DNA from: Chara braunii
Lineage: Eukaryota > Streptophyta > Charophyceae > Charales > Characeae
DNA: 27,421 nucleotides
Direction of reading: 5' to 3'
NCBI GenBank assembly: GCA_003427395.1
Contig: BFEA01000734.1
Coordinates: 610,298-637,718, forward strand
Part shown: piece after piece, positions 1 through 10,279 of the stretch
Layout: every line of letters starts with the position of its first letter
Position numbering within the stretch: position 1 is the first letter of the stretch
Notes under the pieces: model-generated
Database searches by the model: none
What the model saw: only the letters and a program-made list of their open reading frames with translations
Told to the model about the DNA's origin: nothing
Program-made: the position numbers and the translations under genes

Positions 1-856
1 GAAGGAGGAGGAAGAGAAGGGAGGTTGGCGAGGAAGAAGGTGCCGGCAGCCATAGCCGACCTAAGGGTTGATCGGAGTGTTGATCGGGGTTTGACAGCGT
101 TGACCGAGCGTTGACCAAGGCATTGACCGGAGATGTTGACCACGATTTTGACCAAGCTGGAGTTGGTATAATCTCGCCAAGCCCTNAGCCTATCCCCTCG
201 CCCTATGGATGTGCACTCACCCTATGGTATTTGCTGAGTCTGAGTCTGTCTGTTTCTCCTTTCTGCATTGAGTCTCTTCTGTCCAGGTGATAGGACTTCG
301 TGTATGAAGGATAGGGCCTCGTTGACCAAACCCACACGGTCTGAGTAGGGCTAAAGACTGTGTCTAACGACTCGATTGTCCCGGAGGACACAAACCCTCC
401 CAAGGACCGGTACTGACCGGCGGGCTGCTCGGTGTGGCACGGTAGGCCCAAAATCCGAGTTGTGGGCTGCACAACGGGCCGTCTAAGTCTTGAGAGAACC
501 TGCTGACTGCGTTGTCCTGTCTGTGACGTTAAAGAATTCTTGAGGAGTTACAGGGGATCTCCTTAAATGCCTCCTGGTCAGCAACAGGTTCTGTAGTGAC
601 GACTGTAGTTTAGAGTCTAGGCTAACGACCCTAGTTGACAGAGTCTGAACCGGAGTGAAAGCCAGGTGGGTTTGACCGCAGGTGCTGGGCATCTGGGTCT
701 GGATTGCAAGGACTGTGGTTGCGAAAGCTTCCGTCGGCCGTGGTAATCTGGTTGGATCGAAGGGTAAGATTCTAAGTCAGTCTTAAATAAAGTCAGTTAG
801 GGGGAGAGTCTAAGTGGTGAGGAGTGGAACCGTTACTTGGTTGTGCGCCTAGCACC
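1..856 (+). other. Untranslated leader of family A element (no gene)
   Basis: There is no convincing coding region before the gag ATG at 857. The stretch begins purine-rich (GGAGGAAGAG-like) and holds one ambiguous base at 186. It contains the TTGAYC array at 68-153. Long leaders also precede gag in families B (about 1.3 kb) and C (about 1.5 kb). No TGGTATC-type primer-binding site is visible here, so the 5' LTR boundary lies further left or has been lost. Confidence 0.55.
68..153 (+). repeat. Array of eight TTGAYC/TTGACA hexamers at about helical spacing
   Basis: Hexamers of the form TTGATC, TTGACA or TTGACC start at 68, 80, 91, 100, 111, 123, 136 and 148, so the spacings are 9-13 bp. The bases between them vary, so this is not a clean tandem repeat. 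TTGACC/TTGACT is the core of the plant W-box bound by WRKY factors (known). A regulatory role in the element leader is inference only. Confidence 0.6.
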
Positions 857-2819
857 ATGGTTGACACGCGTACCGGAACGAGCACCTCCCCTTACACAGC
901 AGAACAGGATGCGAAGGCCGCCGCCATCTTGAAAGAGAGAAGAGAGAAGGAGGCCAAGAAGAAGGCCTTGATAGAAGAACAGGCGGCGAAGTTGAAGAAG
1001 ATTGAGGAGGAGATGGCCAGAGAAAAAGAGAGGTTAAAGAGAGAAGAAGAAGAGAAGCTCAAGGCCGTTGAAGAGGAGGAAGAGGTAGAAGAACAGGCAT
1101 TGGAAATGCGAAGGACAAGGGGAAGAGGAGAATCCAGTGGTACAAAGGAAGATCGTTGGAGAAGAAGATTACGGAATAGGTGGCCAACTTAACCCAGGGA
1201 GAAGAGGAAGAAGCGTTGATGTATGTACCCAGGGAAGAACAGGAGGTGGCCATGAGAGAGTGGGAAGCAGAAGAAGACCCACTCAAGCGACAGGCTATAG
1301 AAGATGAGAAGAGGATGGAGTGGAAGTTCCGGCCGACGAGAGAGAGGAAAAAGAGAGTGGAGGCGGCGAGTCAGGCGGCAAAAGAATTGGAAGACGTAAA
1401 GAACCAGAGAGACCAGATGGCGACGCAGGTGGACCTATTGGGAAAGATGGAGGTCATGGCGAGGAACATAGAGCGCCTGACACGGGCCCAAGAAGAGCAA
1501 TATCAGTTTAGTAGGAGTAGGACATCGCCCTGCGCTCTATACAGCTGGGATTCAGGGACTTTGCAAGGGAGTTAGTGACAGAGGTGGGCTCAGAGGTGAA
1601 GGCCCGCCTAGAGAACACAGAGCGTTATTGCACCGGCGCCATAGAGGGCGCCAGGCTGGCTGCTCCCAAGGAGGAGGAAGCACGTCCCCGAAGGGAGCCT
1701 GTCAAGGTCAAATTCCCTGACTCCTATAGGGGGAAGAAGGAGGAGAATTTTGACAATTGGGAAGCCAATGTCAAAACCTACGTTCACCTGCAGAAGGTCT
1801 CCCCAGACGAGCATGTTCTTATAGCCGTCCATGCCCTCCGAGACGAAGCAGCAAGCTTCGCCCGTTCCCTGTGTCGTGCCGCCAATTGCAACGATGACTT
1901 AGTTGCATATTCGACATTCACCCCTCTCAACGACTTCCTTAAGTTATTGAGGGAACGGTTTGCAGACGTTACCCGTAGTATCAAAGCCTTTGATAAGCTG
2001 CAAACCATCCATTCTCGTCAGTGGAGGAGTGTCAGGTCACTCAAAGGCGTTATGGATGAGTTAGTCGTCGTTCCTGGCCATGGGGTCACTGAGACCCAAT
2101 TGGTCAATCTCTTCTACCGTGCTATGCCTGAACAATTGCGCGGGCACTTATTTGAAAAGAGTCAGCAGCCTACCATGACCTACGATGCACTGGGCCGGGA
2201 AGTGGTAGCTTTCGAGGTGCGGTCCGCGTCAGTTTCCACTTTCTGGCACAAGGACCTGGATAAGGGCAAAAAGTGGAAGGGTTGTACTATCTCAGGTCGG
2301 GTCAAGACCAGGGATCATCTGATCCTTACAGTAGATGAAGGTGGTATGGACGAAGTCCCCTACGACCAGATAGAGTGGGGACTAGAAGAGGAAGTGGACA
2401 GTAGTGCTAGCCAGGGGAGGACTTATGCTGCTGTCGCGGTCGGAGGGAGGCCGCAAGGAGGAGGTAGAGGCCAGGGCAAGGGGGTCGGGCCTCAGGTGGT
2501 CGTTTCCAGGGCGTTCAGGGGGTTGGTGGTAGAGGAGGAAACCGCCAAGCGAGAGGAAGGGGTCAAAGTCCCCCGCAAAACCGTTCTGGTAACCGGTCAT
2601 CAAATAGGGGTAATAGGTCACCCTATAGGAGAGTGGCACCCAGGTCTGCCGCACGACCGGCCTTGGGAAGAATTGGGCATGGACCGGAGCGTCCGACAAC
2701 AACGTGTGGACCAGGGGCAGTGCATATATTGCGGTGACCCTGGCCACATCATCAAATTTTGTCCAAAGTATAGAGAGGCCCGATGGGATGCCCAGGAGTC
2801 AAAAGGCAGCTGCCGGTAG
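857..2819 (+). pseudogene. gag of family A copy 1, frameshifted
   Basis: Gag would form the virus-like particle and package element RNA. The ATG at 857 (context ACCATGG) is preferred. The coding sequence then runs through three frames: 857-1192, about 1180-1510, and about 1518-2819. The N-terminal part is a highly charged Lys/Glu-rich coiled-coil (KERREKEAKKKALIEEQ and so on). The central part resembles a retrotransposon gag domain (NWEANVKTYV, LLRERFADV, YRAMPEQLRG). A basic Gly/Arg-rich stretch follows, then a zinc knuckle CIYCGDPGHIIKFC at 2721-2762, a regular CX2CX4HX4C. It ends at a TAG at 2817-2819. Downstream pol lies in another frame. Confidence 0.8.
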
Positions 2820-5800
2820 GGGTAGCAACTGCCCCTACCATAAGGCCATGTGGGGAAATGAGCGCGAGCCGACAGGAAACTCCCACACCACATGTGCCTA
2901 CAACAGAAGTTGCAGGCCGGGAGAGATTGCTTGTGTCAGAGTCTCTTTAGGCACCTCCCTCACAGGCGTGGCTGATGAGCTGAAGGAGAGAATGCCCGCC
3001 TGGGCCAAGATGAAAAAGAGAGTAGGGGACAACTAGTTCTAGTAGATGTAGAGATTTTCAGAGGTAAGTAGGGGCCCTAGTAGATAGTGGGGCCACACGC
3101 AGTTATATCAGTAGAAAGGCGCTGCAGAAGTTGAAGTTGGGGCTAAAGGTCCAGAAGCTAGCAGACCTCATAGTGAGTATCCTCGCAGACAATCGCACGA
3201 TGCGAGTGGAGGATTACGTAGAGGGAGTCTAGGCGTACTTTCACCTAGAGAAAGATGGGAAGATGGAGAAAGTTCTCCATTCCCTGACTCTCCTCGTAGA
3301 GGGCAACCTTCCTTTTGACATAGTCCTAGGAATGGACTGGGGAGAGGCAGTCGGGGCCACACTCCATCTGAGAGAGCACGAGTGTAGGCTCCCTAGTCCA
3401 TCAGGCGGGGTCAAGACTGGCCGTCTGTTTCATGTGTCAGGAGTCGAGAACTCTTTGGCACATTGCTGCCTTAGCGCTCTTGCATTTGCGAGGCTAATGA
3501 AGAAGGAGCAGCTAGAAGAACAAGTTTTTGTATCCTATGTTAGGCCAGTGACTGAGCCTAAAGAGGAAAAGCCCATAAACCCTACTATTGCCAAGTTGCT
3601 GGAAGAGTATACAGACTTAGTTGAGCCGCCGACAGGGGTAGTTCCGCGGCCCATCCAGCATCGTATCGAGATAGAGCCTGGCAGTAGGACTCCCAAGGGA
3701 GCAGTGTGCAGGATGTCCCCGCGGGAATTGGAGGAGCTGCGCAAGCAATTAGACAAGCTCCTAGAGAAGGGTAGGATTAGGCCCAGTTCGTCTCCATTTG
3801 GAGCACCTGTTCTATTTGTCCCCAAGAAGGAGGGAGAGCTTAGAATGTGCATTGACTATAGGGGTCTCAATGCTATCACAGGGAAGAATGCGGAGCCATT
3901 GCCCCAAATAGATGATCTCTTAGATCGGGTGCAGGGTTGCAAGTATTTTTCGAAGATAGATTTGAAGTCCGGATATCATCAGATAGAGGTTCATCCTGAT
4001 GATCAGTACAAGACCGCATTCCAGACTAGGTATGGGCACTACAAGTTCATAGTTATGCCCTTTGGACTAACCAACGCGCCAGCAACCTTTCAGCGTTGTA
4101 TGAATGACTTGTTTAGGTCGTGGTTAGACAGGTTTGTAGTAGTCTACTTAGATGATATATTAGTGTTCAGTAGGACCCTCCAGGAGCATGAGGGTCATCT
4201 GAGGCAGATCTTGGAGAAGTTGAGAGAGGCTAACTTCAAGATCAACGCAAAGAAGTGTGAATGGGCAAAGACCCAAGTTTTGTACTTAGGCCATGTCTTA
4301 GACGGAGACGACATTAAACCAGAAGATAGCAAAATCGCAGCGATTAGAGATTGGCCTACGCCCCGCACGCTGACAGAGTTGCGGTCGTTCCTTGGCCTAG
4401 CGAATTATTACAGGAAGTTTGTGAGAAACTTTTCTACCATTGCTGCACGCCTTCGTAGGTCGTTGAAGAAAGAAACAATCTGGAAGTGGGACAAGGACTA
4501 TATGTCTGCCATGAAGAAACTAAAGCAGGCATTGATAGAGTATCCAATCCTTAAGGTGGCCGATCCGTCCTTACCTTTCGTCGTCACCACTGACGCGAGC
4601 CAGTATGGTATAGGTGTTGTATACAGCAAGACGATGGCAATGGATATAGACCCATAGAGTTCATGTCTGCTAGGATGCCTTCAGAGAAGGTGGCAACATC
4701 CACCTACGAAAGGGAACTCTACGCTCTCAGGCAAGCCCTAGAACGTTGGAAGCAGTACTTGCTTGGGAGACACTTCAAAGTCTATTCAGACCACGAGACA
4801 TTAAGATGGCTGAAGACTCAGGCCAAGATGACACCTAAGCTGACTAGGTGGGCCGCAGAGTTAAACCAATATGATTTTGAGCTCAAGCCAGTCAAAGGAA
4901 AGTATAATGTAGTTGCGGACGCTCTCAGTAGGAGAGCTGACTACTTTGGAGCAATAGTTCATTATCTGGATATAGGGAGAGATCTGCAACAAAAAGTTAG
5001 AGAAGCGTATGCGCAGGACCCTATCTATAGTGACTTCCTCAAGAGAGTAAAGGAGGCCCCAGAGTCCGAACCAGACTACCGCACTACTGATGGGTTGCTA
5101 TTTGAGAAGACTAACGTAGTTGACCGGTTGTGCATTCCTAACAGTGAGGAGATCCGTAGTCTGATCCTAGGGGAATGCCACGATACTGAGAGACACTTTG
5201 GTTGGCAAAAGACTCTAGCCAACCTCATGCGCGCATATATATGGCCAGGGATGAAGGCTGACTGCATATAATATGTCCGCAGTTGTAAGGTCTGCCAGAG
5301 AAACAAGACCTCTACGCGTGCCCCTCTAGGTCTTCTCAGACCCTTGCCTATTCCCGACCAGCCAGGAGACTCAGTGTCCATTGACTTTATGGACACCCAT
5401 GTCAAGAGTAGACACGGCAAGACCCAAGTCATGGTAATAGTTGATAGATTTAGTAAGTATGCTGTTTTTGTTCCTTTGCCCTCAGAGGCACTCACAGAGT
5501 TAGTTATTCAGAAGTTCTTCGATCATTGGGTCAGTGAGCACGGGATTCCGCTGTCTATAGTTAGTGATAGAGACACCCGGTTCACTAGTCAGAACTGGCA
5601 GGAGTTGATGAGAGTCTATGGCTCCAAGTTGTTGATGTCATCTGGCCGTCACCTGGAGACCAACGGTCAGACCGAACAGATGAACAAAATCCTGCAATAG
5701 GTTCTGCGGATGTACTTTAGACCTGATCAAGTTAACTGGGATGAGATGCTCCCAAAGGTAGCCAGTGCATATAACAACAGCGTGCATTTAGCCACTTGTC

Positions 5801-6471
5801 GCACTCCCAACGAGTTGCGTAAGTCCTTCAGACCGCGTAGACCTTTTGAAGGACTTAACCGGGATCAGATTCAGAGGCTACCGCCCGGTACCAGGGAGTT
5901 TGCGTTACAGCACGAGAAAGAGTTAGCTACTGTTGTAGAAAAGCTCAGGAAGGCCCAGCGTAGGATGATAGAGCAAGCCAACAAGCACCGTCGCCCGTCG
6001 CAGTTTCAAGAAGGCGACTTAGTTTGGGTCAAGTCGAAAGAGTTTGCTCCTGAGGAGAACATATCACAGAAGTTGCTACCTGCGCATAGAGGACCGTGGC
6101 CAGTCCTAGAAGTCAAAAGCGGAGAGGATGGACCATCTTATACTGTTGAGATTCCAGCACACCTCCACACCTACCCAGTTTTTCATGCATCAAAGTTGTT
6201 GCCCTGCACGACGAATGATCAGTTCCCATCCAGAAGATCCATGATTCCTCCGGATATGGATGGCAGGTACGACATTGATCGCATAGTAGGTGAAGATGTT
6301 TTCAGAACTGGAGGTAGAGGTCGTCCCCAAAAGCAATATAAAGTTAGATTCTCTTTTCAAGAACCTGAAGATGACCGCTGGTACACACGAACAGAACTTC
6401 TAGAGACCGCTCCCGATATAGTTCGTGCCTATGAGAGAGACAAGAAAGGTAAAAGTCCTGCCTTGGACTGA
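2820..6471 (+). pseudogene. pol of family A copy 1 (protease, RT, RNase H, integrase, chromodomain-like), broken
   Basis: Domain order: retropepsin with LVDSGATRSYIS (about 3079-3114); reverse transcriptase with [12 protein letters not shown] and the catalytic YLDDIL (about 4144-4161); RNase H with TTDASQYGIG, ERELYAL, YSDHETL and VADALSRR; integrase with an HX4H (HDTERH) plus CKVC zinc site and D-D-E residues in SIDFMD, SDRDTRF and NGQTEQMN; then a C-terminal chromodomain-like segment (QYKVRFSFQ, DDRWYTRTEL) that ends at 6471. Damage: compared with the minus-strand copy, single G deletions near 3012 and 3067. Also a one-base loss near 4620 at the start of RNase H, and stops at 3230 (TAG), 5269 (TAA) and 5698 (TAG). 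Each stop is one C-to-T change from CAG or CAA. All catalytic residues remain visible. Confidence 0.92.
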
Positions 6472-6539
6472 AGTATTCTCGCAGGATCTCGAATTTAGGC
6501 CGGTAGGCGTGAAACGGTTTTCACCTTTGCAGAGGCAGA

Positions 6540-7502
6540 TGCAGATCCCAGGGTTTGATCCCCAGACCTTACCTTACCCATGTACAGTATCGAGTTGACC
6601 CCTGAGTGTTTGAACCCGTGACCTGTGTGTTCGTAAACAGTTGGTAGGCTGTCGTAGGTCTATAGGAGGTGGGGGTTCGAACTGTAGACCTGTCAGATAG
6701 AGATCCTAGTGGGTTCTAGAAGTCGTAGCTGTAGCAGTCCTGAAAGGTCAAGGTCGTGGCTGCTACAGTGTTCGACTGGCCAAACCTACAGACTTCTGGA
6801 AGGTTCCGGAAGTGGCCTTTCGAAGTTTGCTCATGTTTAGACAGAGGCAAGTGGGCAAGTGGGGAGGCCAACTGCAGTACGTCTGCAGTACGACTGCGGT
6901 AAGTTAGCAGTGCGTCCCCATGCAGTCAACGGTACGGTCCAGTCAGTCCCAGTCCAGTCCAGCAAGTACCACGAGGGACTGTGTGTACCATGGGCCCGGT
7001 GGAAAGAGGCAGACCAACGACTTCCAGAAGTATAAATCAAGAGGCAGCACCCAGCCATTCATTCATTCCTGCGGAAGCCATGCGGAAGCGCTGCCACAGT
7101 GACTTGTGCGAGGTGGTCTGCAGATGCGCCCGAAGTCGAAGTGGGCTGAAGGAGAGTTAGCGCAGCCATAGCTGCTGGTAGTTAGTGTTAGTTGGCGGCC
7201 ATAGCTGCCGTAGCTAGTGATAGGTGTGTATGCTTGAGTGTTACAGAGTGTGTGCATGGGGTGTTCAGGGTGATCCAGAGTTGAAGTGTGAGCGAACAGT
7301 GGTGATGGACACAGGGACGAGAGTTGGGATGTACAGGTGCTGATGCGCCATAGCCTGTTGAAGTGAGTTTACATCTGAACTGTGTTCTTGGTTTCCATGT
7401 CTCTGAGCTTTGAGTTGGGCGCTATGCGCCAGTGTGAATCACCATCTGTTTGTATGCATGCGCAGTGAAGAAGTAAGCGAGTCTGATTGCATTACAGTAA
7501 CA
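6540..7502 (+). repeat. 3' LTR of family A copy 1 (tandem LTR unit 1)
   Basis: Begins TGCAGATCCC and ends TAACA, 69 bp after the pol stop, and is repeated with clear similarity at 7505-8464. It holds a TATAAAT box at 7031. Relative to unit 2 it lacks about 20 bp just before the terminal AACA. The purine tract before it (GCAGAGGCAGA) is a weak polypurine tract. Confidence 0.8.
7031..7037 (+). promoter_or_regulatory. LTR TATA box (unit 1)
   Basis: AAGTATAAATCAAG lies mid-LTR and is conserved in the second LTR at 7982. It fits the Pol II core promoter at the U3/R border of an LTR. Confidence 0.65.
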
Positions 7503-7703
7503 GATGCAGATCCCAGGGCTCGATCCCTAGACCTTACCTTACCCGTGTACAGTATCAAGTCAAGCCTGTGTGTTTTGAACCCGTGACCTGTGTGTTGGTA
7601 GCTGAATGTTGTCTCTCATAGGTCTGTGTAGCTGTCGGGTCTTGAACCGTAGACCTGTCGAAGTAGGGGTCATACCTGTGTAGGGGTCATAGTTGTTGTA
7701 GCT

Positions 7704-7758
7704 CTGAAAGGTCAAGGTCGTAGCTGCAACAGTCCTGAAAGGTCAAGGTCGTAGCTGC
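7704..7758 (+). repeat. 24-bp direct duplication inside LTR unit 2
   Basis: The same 24 bases (beginning CTGAAAGGTCAAGGTCG) occur at 7704-7727 and 7735-7758, a 31-bp period. LTR unit 1 has a single copy at the corresponding place (about 6739), so the duplication arose after the two LTR lineages separated, or was lost in unit 1. Confidence 0.75.
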
Positions 7759-7981
7759 TACGGGGCCGAAAGGCCAAGTCCGCAGACTTCCAGAAGGTCC
7801 GGAAGTGGCCTTTCGAGAGTTTTCCACGTTAGGCCAGAGGCAAGTGAGCAAGTAGGCAGTCCAACTTTGTCTAGTCAGCGGTACCCAGTCCCAGTCTTAC
7901 TTTGTCCGGTCAGCAAGTACCATGTGGGGCTGTGTGCGCCCTGGGCCCGGTGGAAAGGGGCAGACCAGCGACCTACAAAAG

Positions 7982-7988
7982 TATAAAT
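7982..7988 (+). promoter_or_regulatory. LTR TATA box (unit 2)
   Basis: AAGTATAAATCAAGAAGCAG matches the TATA region of LTR unit 1 at 7031. Confidence 0.65.
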
Positions 7989-8464
7989 CAAGAAGCAGCG
8001 TCCAGCCATTCAGTCATTCTGCATGAGCCATGCGGAAGCGCTGCCCTAGCGTCTTGTGCGAGGTGGTCTGCAGGTGCCCGAAGTCGAAGTGGGCTGAGAA
8101 GGAGATAGAGCTTCCATAGTCAGTGGTAGTGAGTGGCCATAGCCGCGATGGTGTAGAGATAGGTTCCAGCGTGTGTGTGTATGGTACTGAGTGAGTGTGT
8201 GTGGGATATCCAGGGAGATCCAGAGTCGAGTGTGTGTGAACAGTTGTGCGAATATAGTGTCCGCAGTGATAAGTGCAGGCGCTCAGGCGCCATAGCCAAT
8301 TTGCAGCGAGTTTGTATCTGAACTGTGTTCTCGGCTTGAATATCTCTGAGCTTTGTGTGGGCGCCCAGCACCAGTGTGGTTTGCCATCTGTTTGCATGCA
8401 TGCGAAGTAAGAGAAGAGCGAGTCTGATTGCATTGCAGTTTAGAAACTTGTTTCGTTCTTAACA

Positions 8465-8717
8465 GTCGTCCAAGCAGCGCCCAAGGCCTACACAGACTGG
8501 GCTATACGCGGCTTGCTTGCAAGGCCTACACATGCTGGACTTGACTACGTACTTGATTTTGTACCTTAGTTTCCTATCCACCCACTCAGTGGCCAATCTA
8601 CCTGCAGCCCACTGCGGCTGGTGCAATTTTTGGTGACGTAACGATTTGAAACCTTCCTCGAAACCAAAAGAAGAAAAGGTTCCTGGAAACCTTCTTGCTC
8701 TCTCCCTCTTCCCCCCC
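8465..8717. other. Unassigned stretch between LTR and SINE
   Basis: No gene is seen. It contains a short direct repeat (AAGGCCTACACA at about 8483 and 8521) and becomes pyrimidine-rich to the right. It is probably host sequence between the LTR tandem and the SINE. Confidence 0.4.
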
Positions 8718-8727
8718 ACAGAGAGTT
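8718..8727. repeat. SINE target-site duplication, left copy
   Basis: ACAGAGAGTT at 8718-8727 matches ACAGATAGTT at 8946-8955 in 9 of 10 bases. The two lie exactly outside the A-rich tail and the 5' head of the minus-strand SINE. Confidence 0.65.
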
Positions 8728-8945
8728 TTTGAACTTTTTTTTCTTTTTTCTTTTCCCTTTTCTTTTTTCGTTTTTTTAAGAAAGGGCGACAACCTTGAAA
8801 TATCATCATCAAATTGACCGGCTCCAGGTAATTCAGAATCATTTCATAATTTCATTGCATTCATCTAGGTCCATCAGGATTCGAACTTGGGTCTGTATTT
8901 CAACAGTTTATGGGTGTGCCAACTGAGCTAGGCTCGTTGGTCCGA
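8728..8945 (-). mobile_element. tRNA-derived SINE, minus strand, about 218 bp
   Basis: Read on the minus strand, it starts at 8945 and has a perfect Pol III A box (TAGCTCAGTTGG, 8919-8930). About 31 bp later it has a near-perfect B box (AGTTCGAATCC, 8877-8887), the spacing of a tRNA. A roughly 95-bp tRNA-unrelated body follows, then an A-rich tail at 8728-8778 (plus strand: T runs broken by C and G). Flanking 10-bp direct repeats with one mismatch complete the picture. Acceptor and anticodon stems do not pair, so it is not a working tRNA. It would depend on a LINE reverse transcriptase in trans (known for SINEs). Confidence 0.82.
8877..8930 (-). promoter_or_regulatory. Internal Pol III promoter (A and B boxes) of SINE
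   Basis: The A box at 8919-8930 matches the TRGCNNAGYNGG consensus in full. The B box at 8877-8887 differs from GGTTCGANTCC only at its first base. Confidence 0.8.
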
Positions 8946-8955
8946 ACAGATAGTT
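8946..8955. repeat. SINE target-site duplication, right copy
   Basis: ACAGATAGTT pairs with 8718-8727 (one mismatch). It directly abuts the 5' end of the SINE. Confidence 0.65.
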
Positions 8956-9728
8956 GAGAGCCTTCCATGGATTGGAAACGAACAAACAAGGTGGTCAGGG
9001 AAGACCCAGTCCATGTGCCTGAATGGGGTACACATCTAACTGCTCCCTCCTTCTCAAGCATTGTGTCCTAATCCTCTTTCTTCTTCTTCTTCTTCCTCCT
9101 CCTCCTCCTCCTCCTCCTCCTCGTCTTCCTCCTCCTTCGAAACTAGCCCACCTTCATCCTTGAAACCACTGACAGTGGTAGTTACCGAGGAGATAGTGGC
9201 AACAAACTGGAGGAGGAGGGCGGCCATCTCTCACTCACTCTCTCCCTTGCTCCCCCCCCGGTACCCCTCCCCTTCCTCTCTCCCTCTCATTTTTCAGGCA
9301 TATGCATATATGGTTTATCTCGCTCACTCCTTAAGGAGTTTTTCAGTTTATGACGACTTAACACCCTGTTGTTACCAATCTGATTCTTTGTCATGTGTGC
9401 CACACTGCCGCCCTCCTCTCCCCACTCCCTTTTCCACGTGAACTCGAAATGGTCATTTCTATAGGGATCGGAGTTCCATAATTGTATTCAGACTCAGCGA
9501 AATTGTGTTGTTCAAATCTGCTTTCAGATTGCAGTGTGTTCTTTGGTTCTCCTACTGCCTTTGCTGCTTTTCTTCTTCTCCTTCTCCTTCCCTTTCTCAG
9601 TCCCCTCTCGTGTTCCTCTCCTTTCCTATCCACCCTCCTGTCTTTCCCCTTTGCCCCCCTCCACCCTTGCCTTCCTCTCCCTCGAAAGCATTAGCTCTTC
9701 ATTCTCCTCAACTGTCTGTGTGCGACAG
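8956..9728. other. Pyrimidine-rich non-coding stretch, possibly intron
   Basis: No gene is supported. It holds the (TTC/TCC)n microsatellite at 9078-9137 and a long C/T-rich run from about 9560 to 9690. That run leads into a branch-point-like and polypyrimidine region and the CAG acceptor at 9726-9728. This is what the 3' end of an intron looks like, consistent with the candidate exon at 9729. Confidence 0.45.
9078..9137 (+). repeat. (TTC)n/(TCC)n microsatellite
   Basis: A TTC run passes into a CTC run with one TCG interruption. Read in one frame it encodes poly-serine, but no other coding evidence surrounds it. Confidence 0.9.
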
Positions 9729-9823
9729 GAGGTTATGAAGCGCAAGCGCGAGAGAGTGAAGGATTATCCGCAAGATTACAAGAAATGTGGGACGATCGAC
9801 CTCGACACCAGCACTCTGCCCGG
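9729..9823 (+). CDS. Candidate internal exon of unidentified host gene (exon i)
   Basis: 95 bp bounded by an acceptor (TGTGTGCGACAG before 9729, with a C/T-rich tract upstream) and a GT donor (CCCGG|GTTTGT). In the frame starting at 9729 it encodes 31 codons, EVMKRKRERVKDYPQDYKK then CGTIDLDTSTLP, and leaves two bases. The amino-acid make-up is that of a real soluble, charged protein and unlike the low-complexity frames around it. The phase matches the next candidate exon at 11549: GG plus G makes a Gly codon. The protein family is not recognised. If the exon is real, the preceding exons lie further left, possibly beyond the retrotransposon. Confidence 0.45.
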
Positions 9824-10279
9824 GTTTGTTTCTTGTTTGAAACCGACCAGTCACTCAAGAAGGGGAATGGGAGATTGGAAATCACAATGAGTCAATGACT
9901 AAATATGGTCAAACATGATGAATGGATGCATGATCTTGTTTTACTGAAGTTATGGGTGATTGCATGGTATGCATTGATGATTGACCTTGCCCTTGGCATC
10001 GATCAAAATGGCTGGATAGGTGTTGGATGTGAAAGGAAAAATTTTGTTCGACGGCTAAACTAACTAAAAAGAAAACAAAAAAAAACAAAAAAACTATGGA
10101 GTCGGTGAAATACCCAAACGTTGTTTCAAAGACTGCAGTGCTTCCACTTGTTCAACGGTAGAGAAGACATATGTAGGTGGTACTTTTTCAGCACTGGCAA
10201 CACAATGGCCAACCAAATGGTTATGTAACTTTTGAGATTGAAATCCACCAGTCCCTCTGAGCCTTGTTTTCCCAATGCG

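Larger units (their letters stand above)
1..7502 (+). mobile_element. Ty3/gypsy (chromovirus-like) retrotransposon, family A copy 1, left end outside window
   Basis: The order leader, gag, protease, reverse transcriptase, RNase H, integrase and C-terminal chromodomain-like segment, followed by an LTR, is that of a plant Ty3/gypsy element. Its 5' LTR and primer-binding site are not seen, so the element probably starts upstream of the window. Several frameshifts and three in-frame stops make it non-autonomous. A second, shorter copy of the same family lies on the minus strand at 11786-13380 and serves as an internal reference for the indels. The 3' LTR at 6540-7502 is followed 2 bp later by another LTR of the same kind. 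Confidence 0.9.
7505..8464 (+). repeat. Second LTR in direct tandem (unit 2)
   Basis: A diverged direct repeat of the preceding LTR, beginning TGCAGATCCC and ending TTCTTAACA. Only the two bases GA separate it from unit 1. There is no internal element sequence between the two. Many substitutions and small indels distinguish them, so the duplication is not recent or the LTRs came from different element copies. The right boundary rests on the AACA end shared with unit 1. Confidence 0.75.

Noticed and set aside
3060-3072. Perfect splice-donor-like CAGAGGTAAGTAG in family A pol
   Set aside because: It is explained by a single G deletion relative to the other copy (GGTAGAGTAGG), so it is a decay product and not an intron.
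6630-6692. tRNA-like CAGTTGGTAG and GGGGTTCGAACTG words in LTR unit 1
   Set aside because: Spacing is roughly tRNA-like, but the A box is incomplete and the B-box-like word is not kept in unit 2 (GGGTCTTGAACCG).
8871-8945. A working tRNA gene on the minus strand
   Set aside because: A and B boxes are present, but the acceptor ends do not pair, the T stem has mismatches and the anticodon stem closes only on a six-base loop. The A tail and target duplication point to a SINE.
9061-9441. Open frame with a poly-serine run
   Set aside because: It is produced by the (TTC/TCC)n microsatellite, has no ATG start, and the rest is low-complexity.
9534-9728. Extension of the candidate exon at 9729 leftwards as one long open frame
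   Set aside because: The upstream part is translated polypyrimidine (Phe/Leu/Ser/Pro runs), which looks like intron rather than protein.
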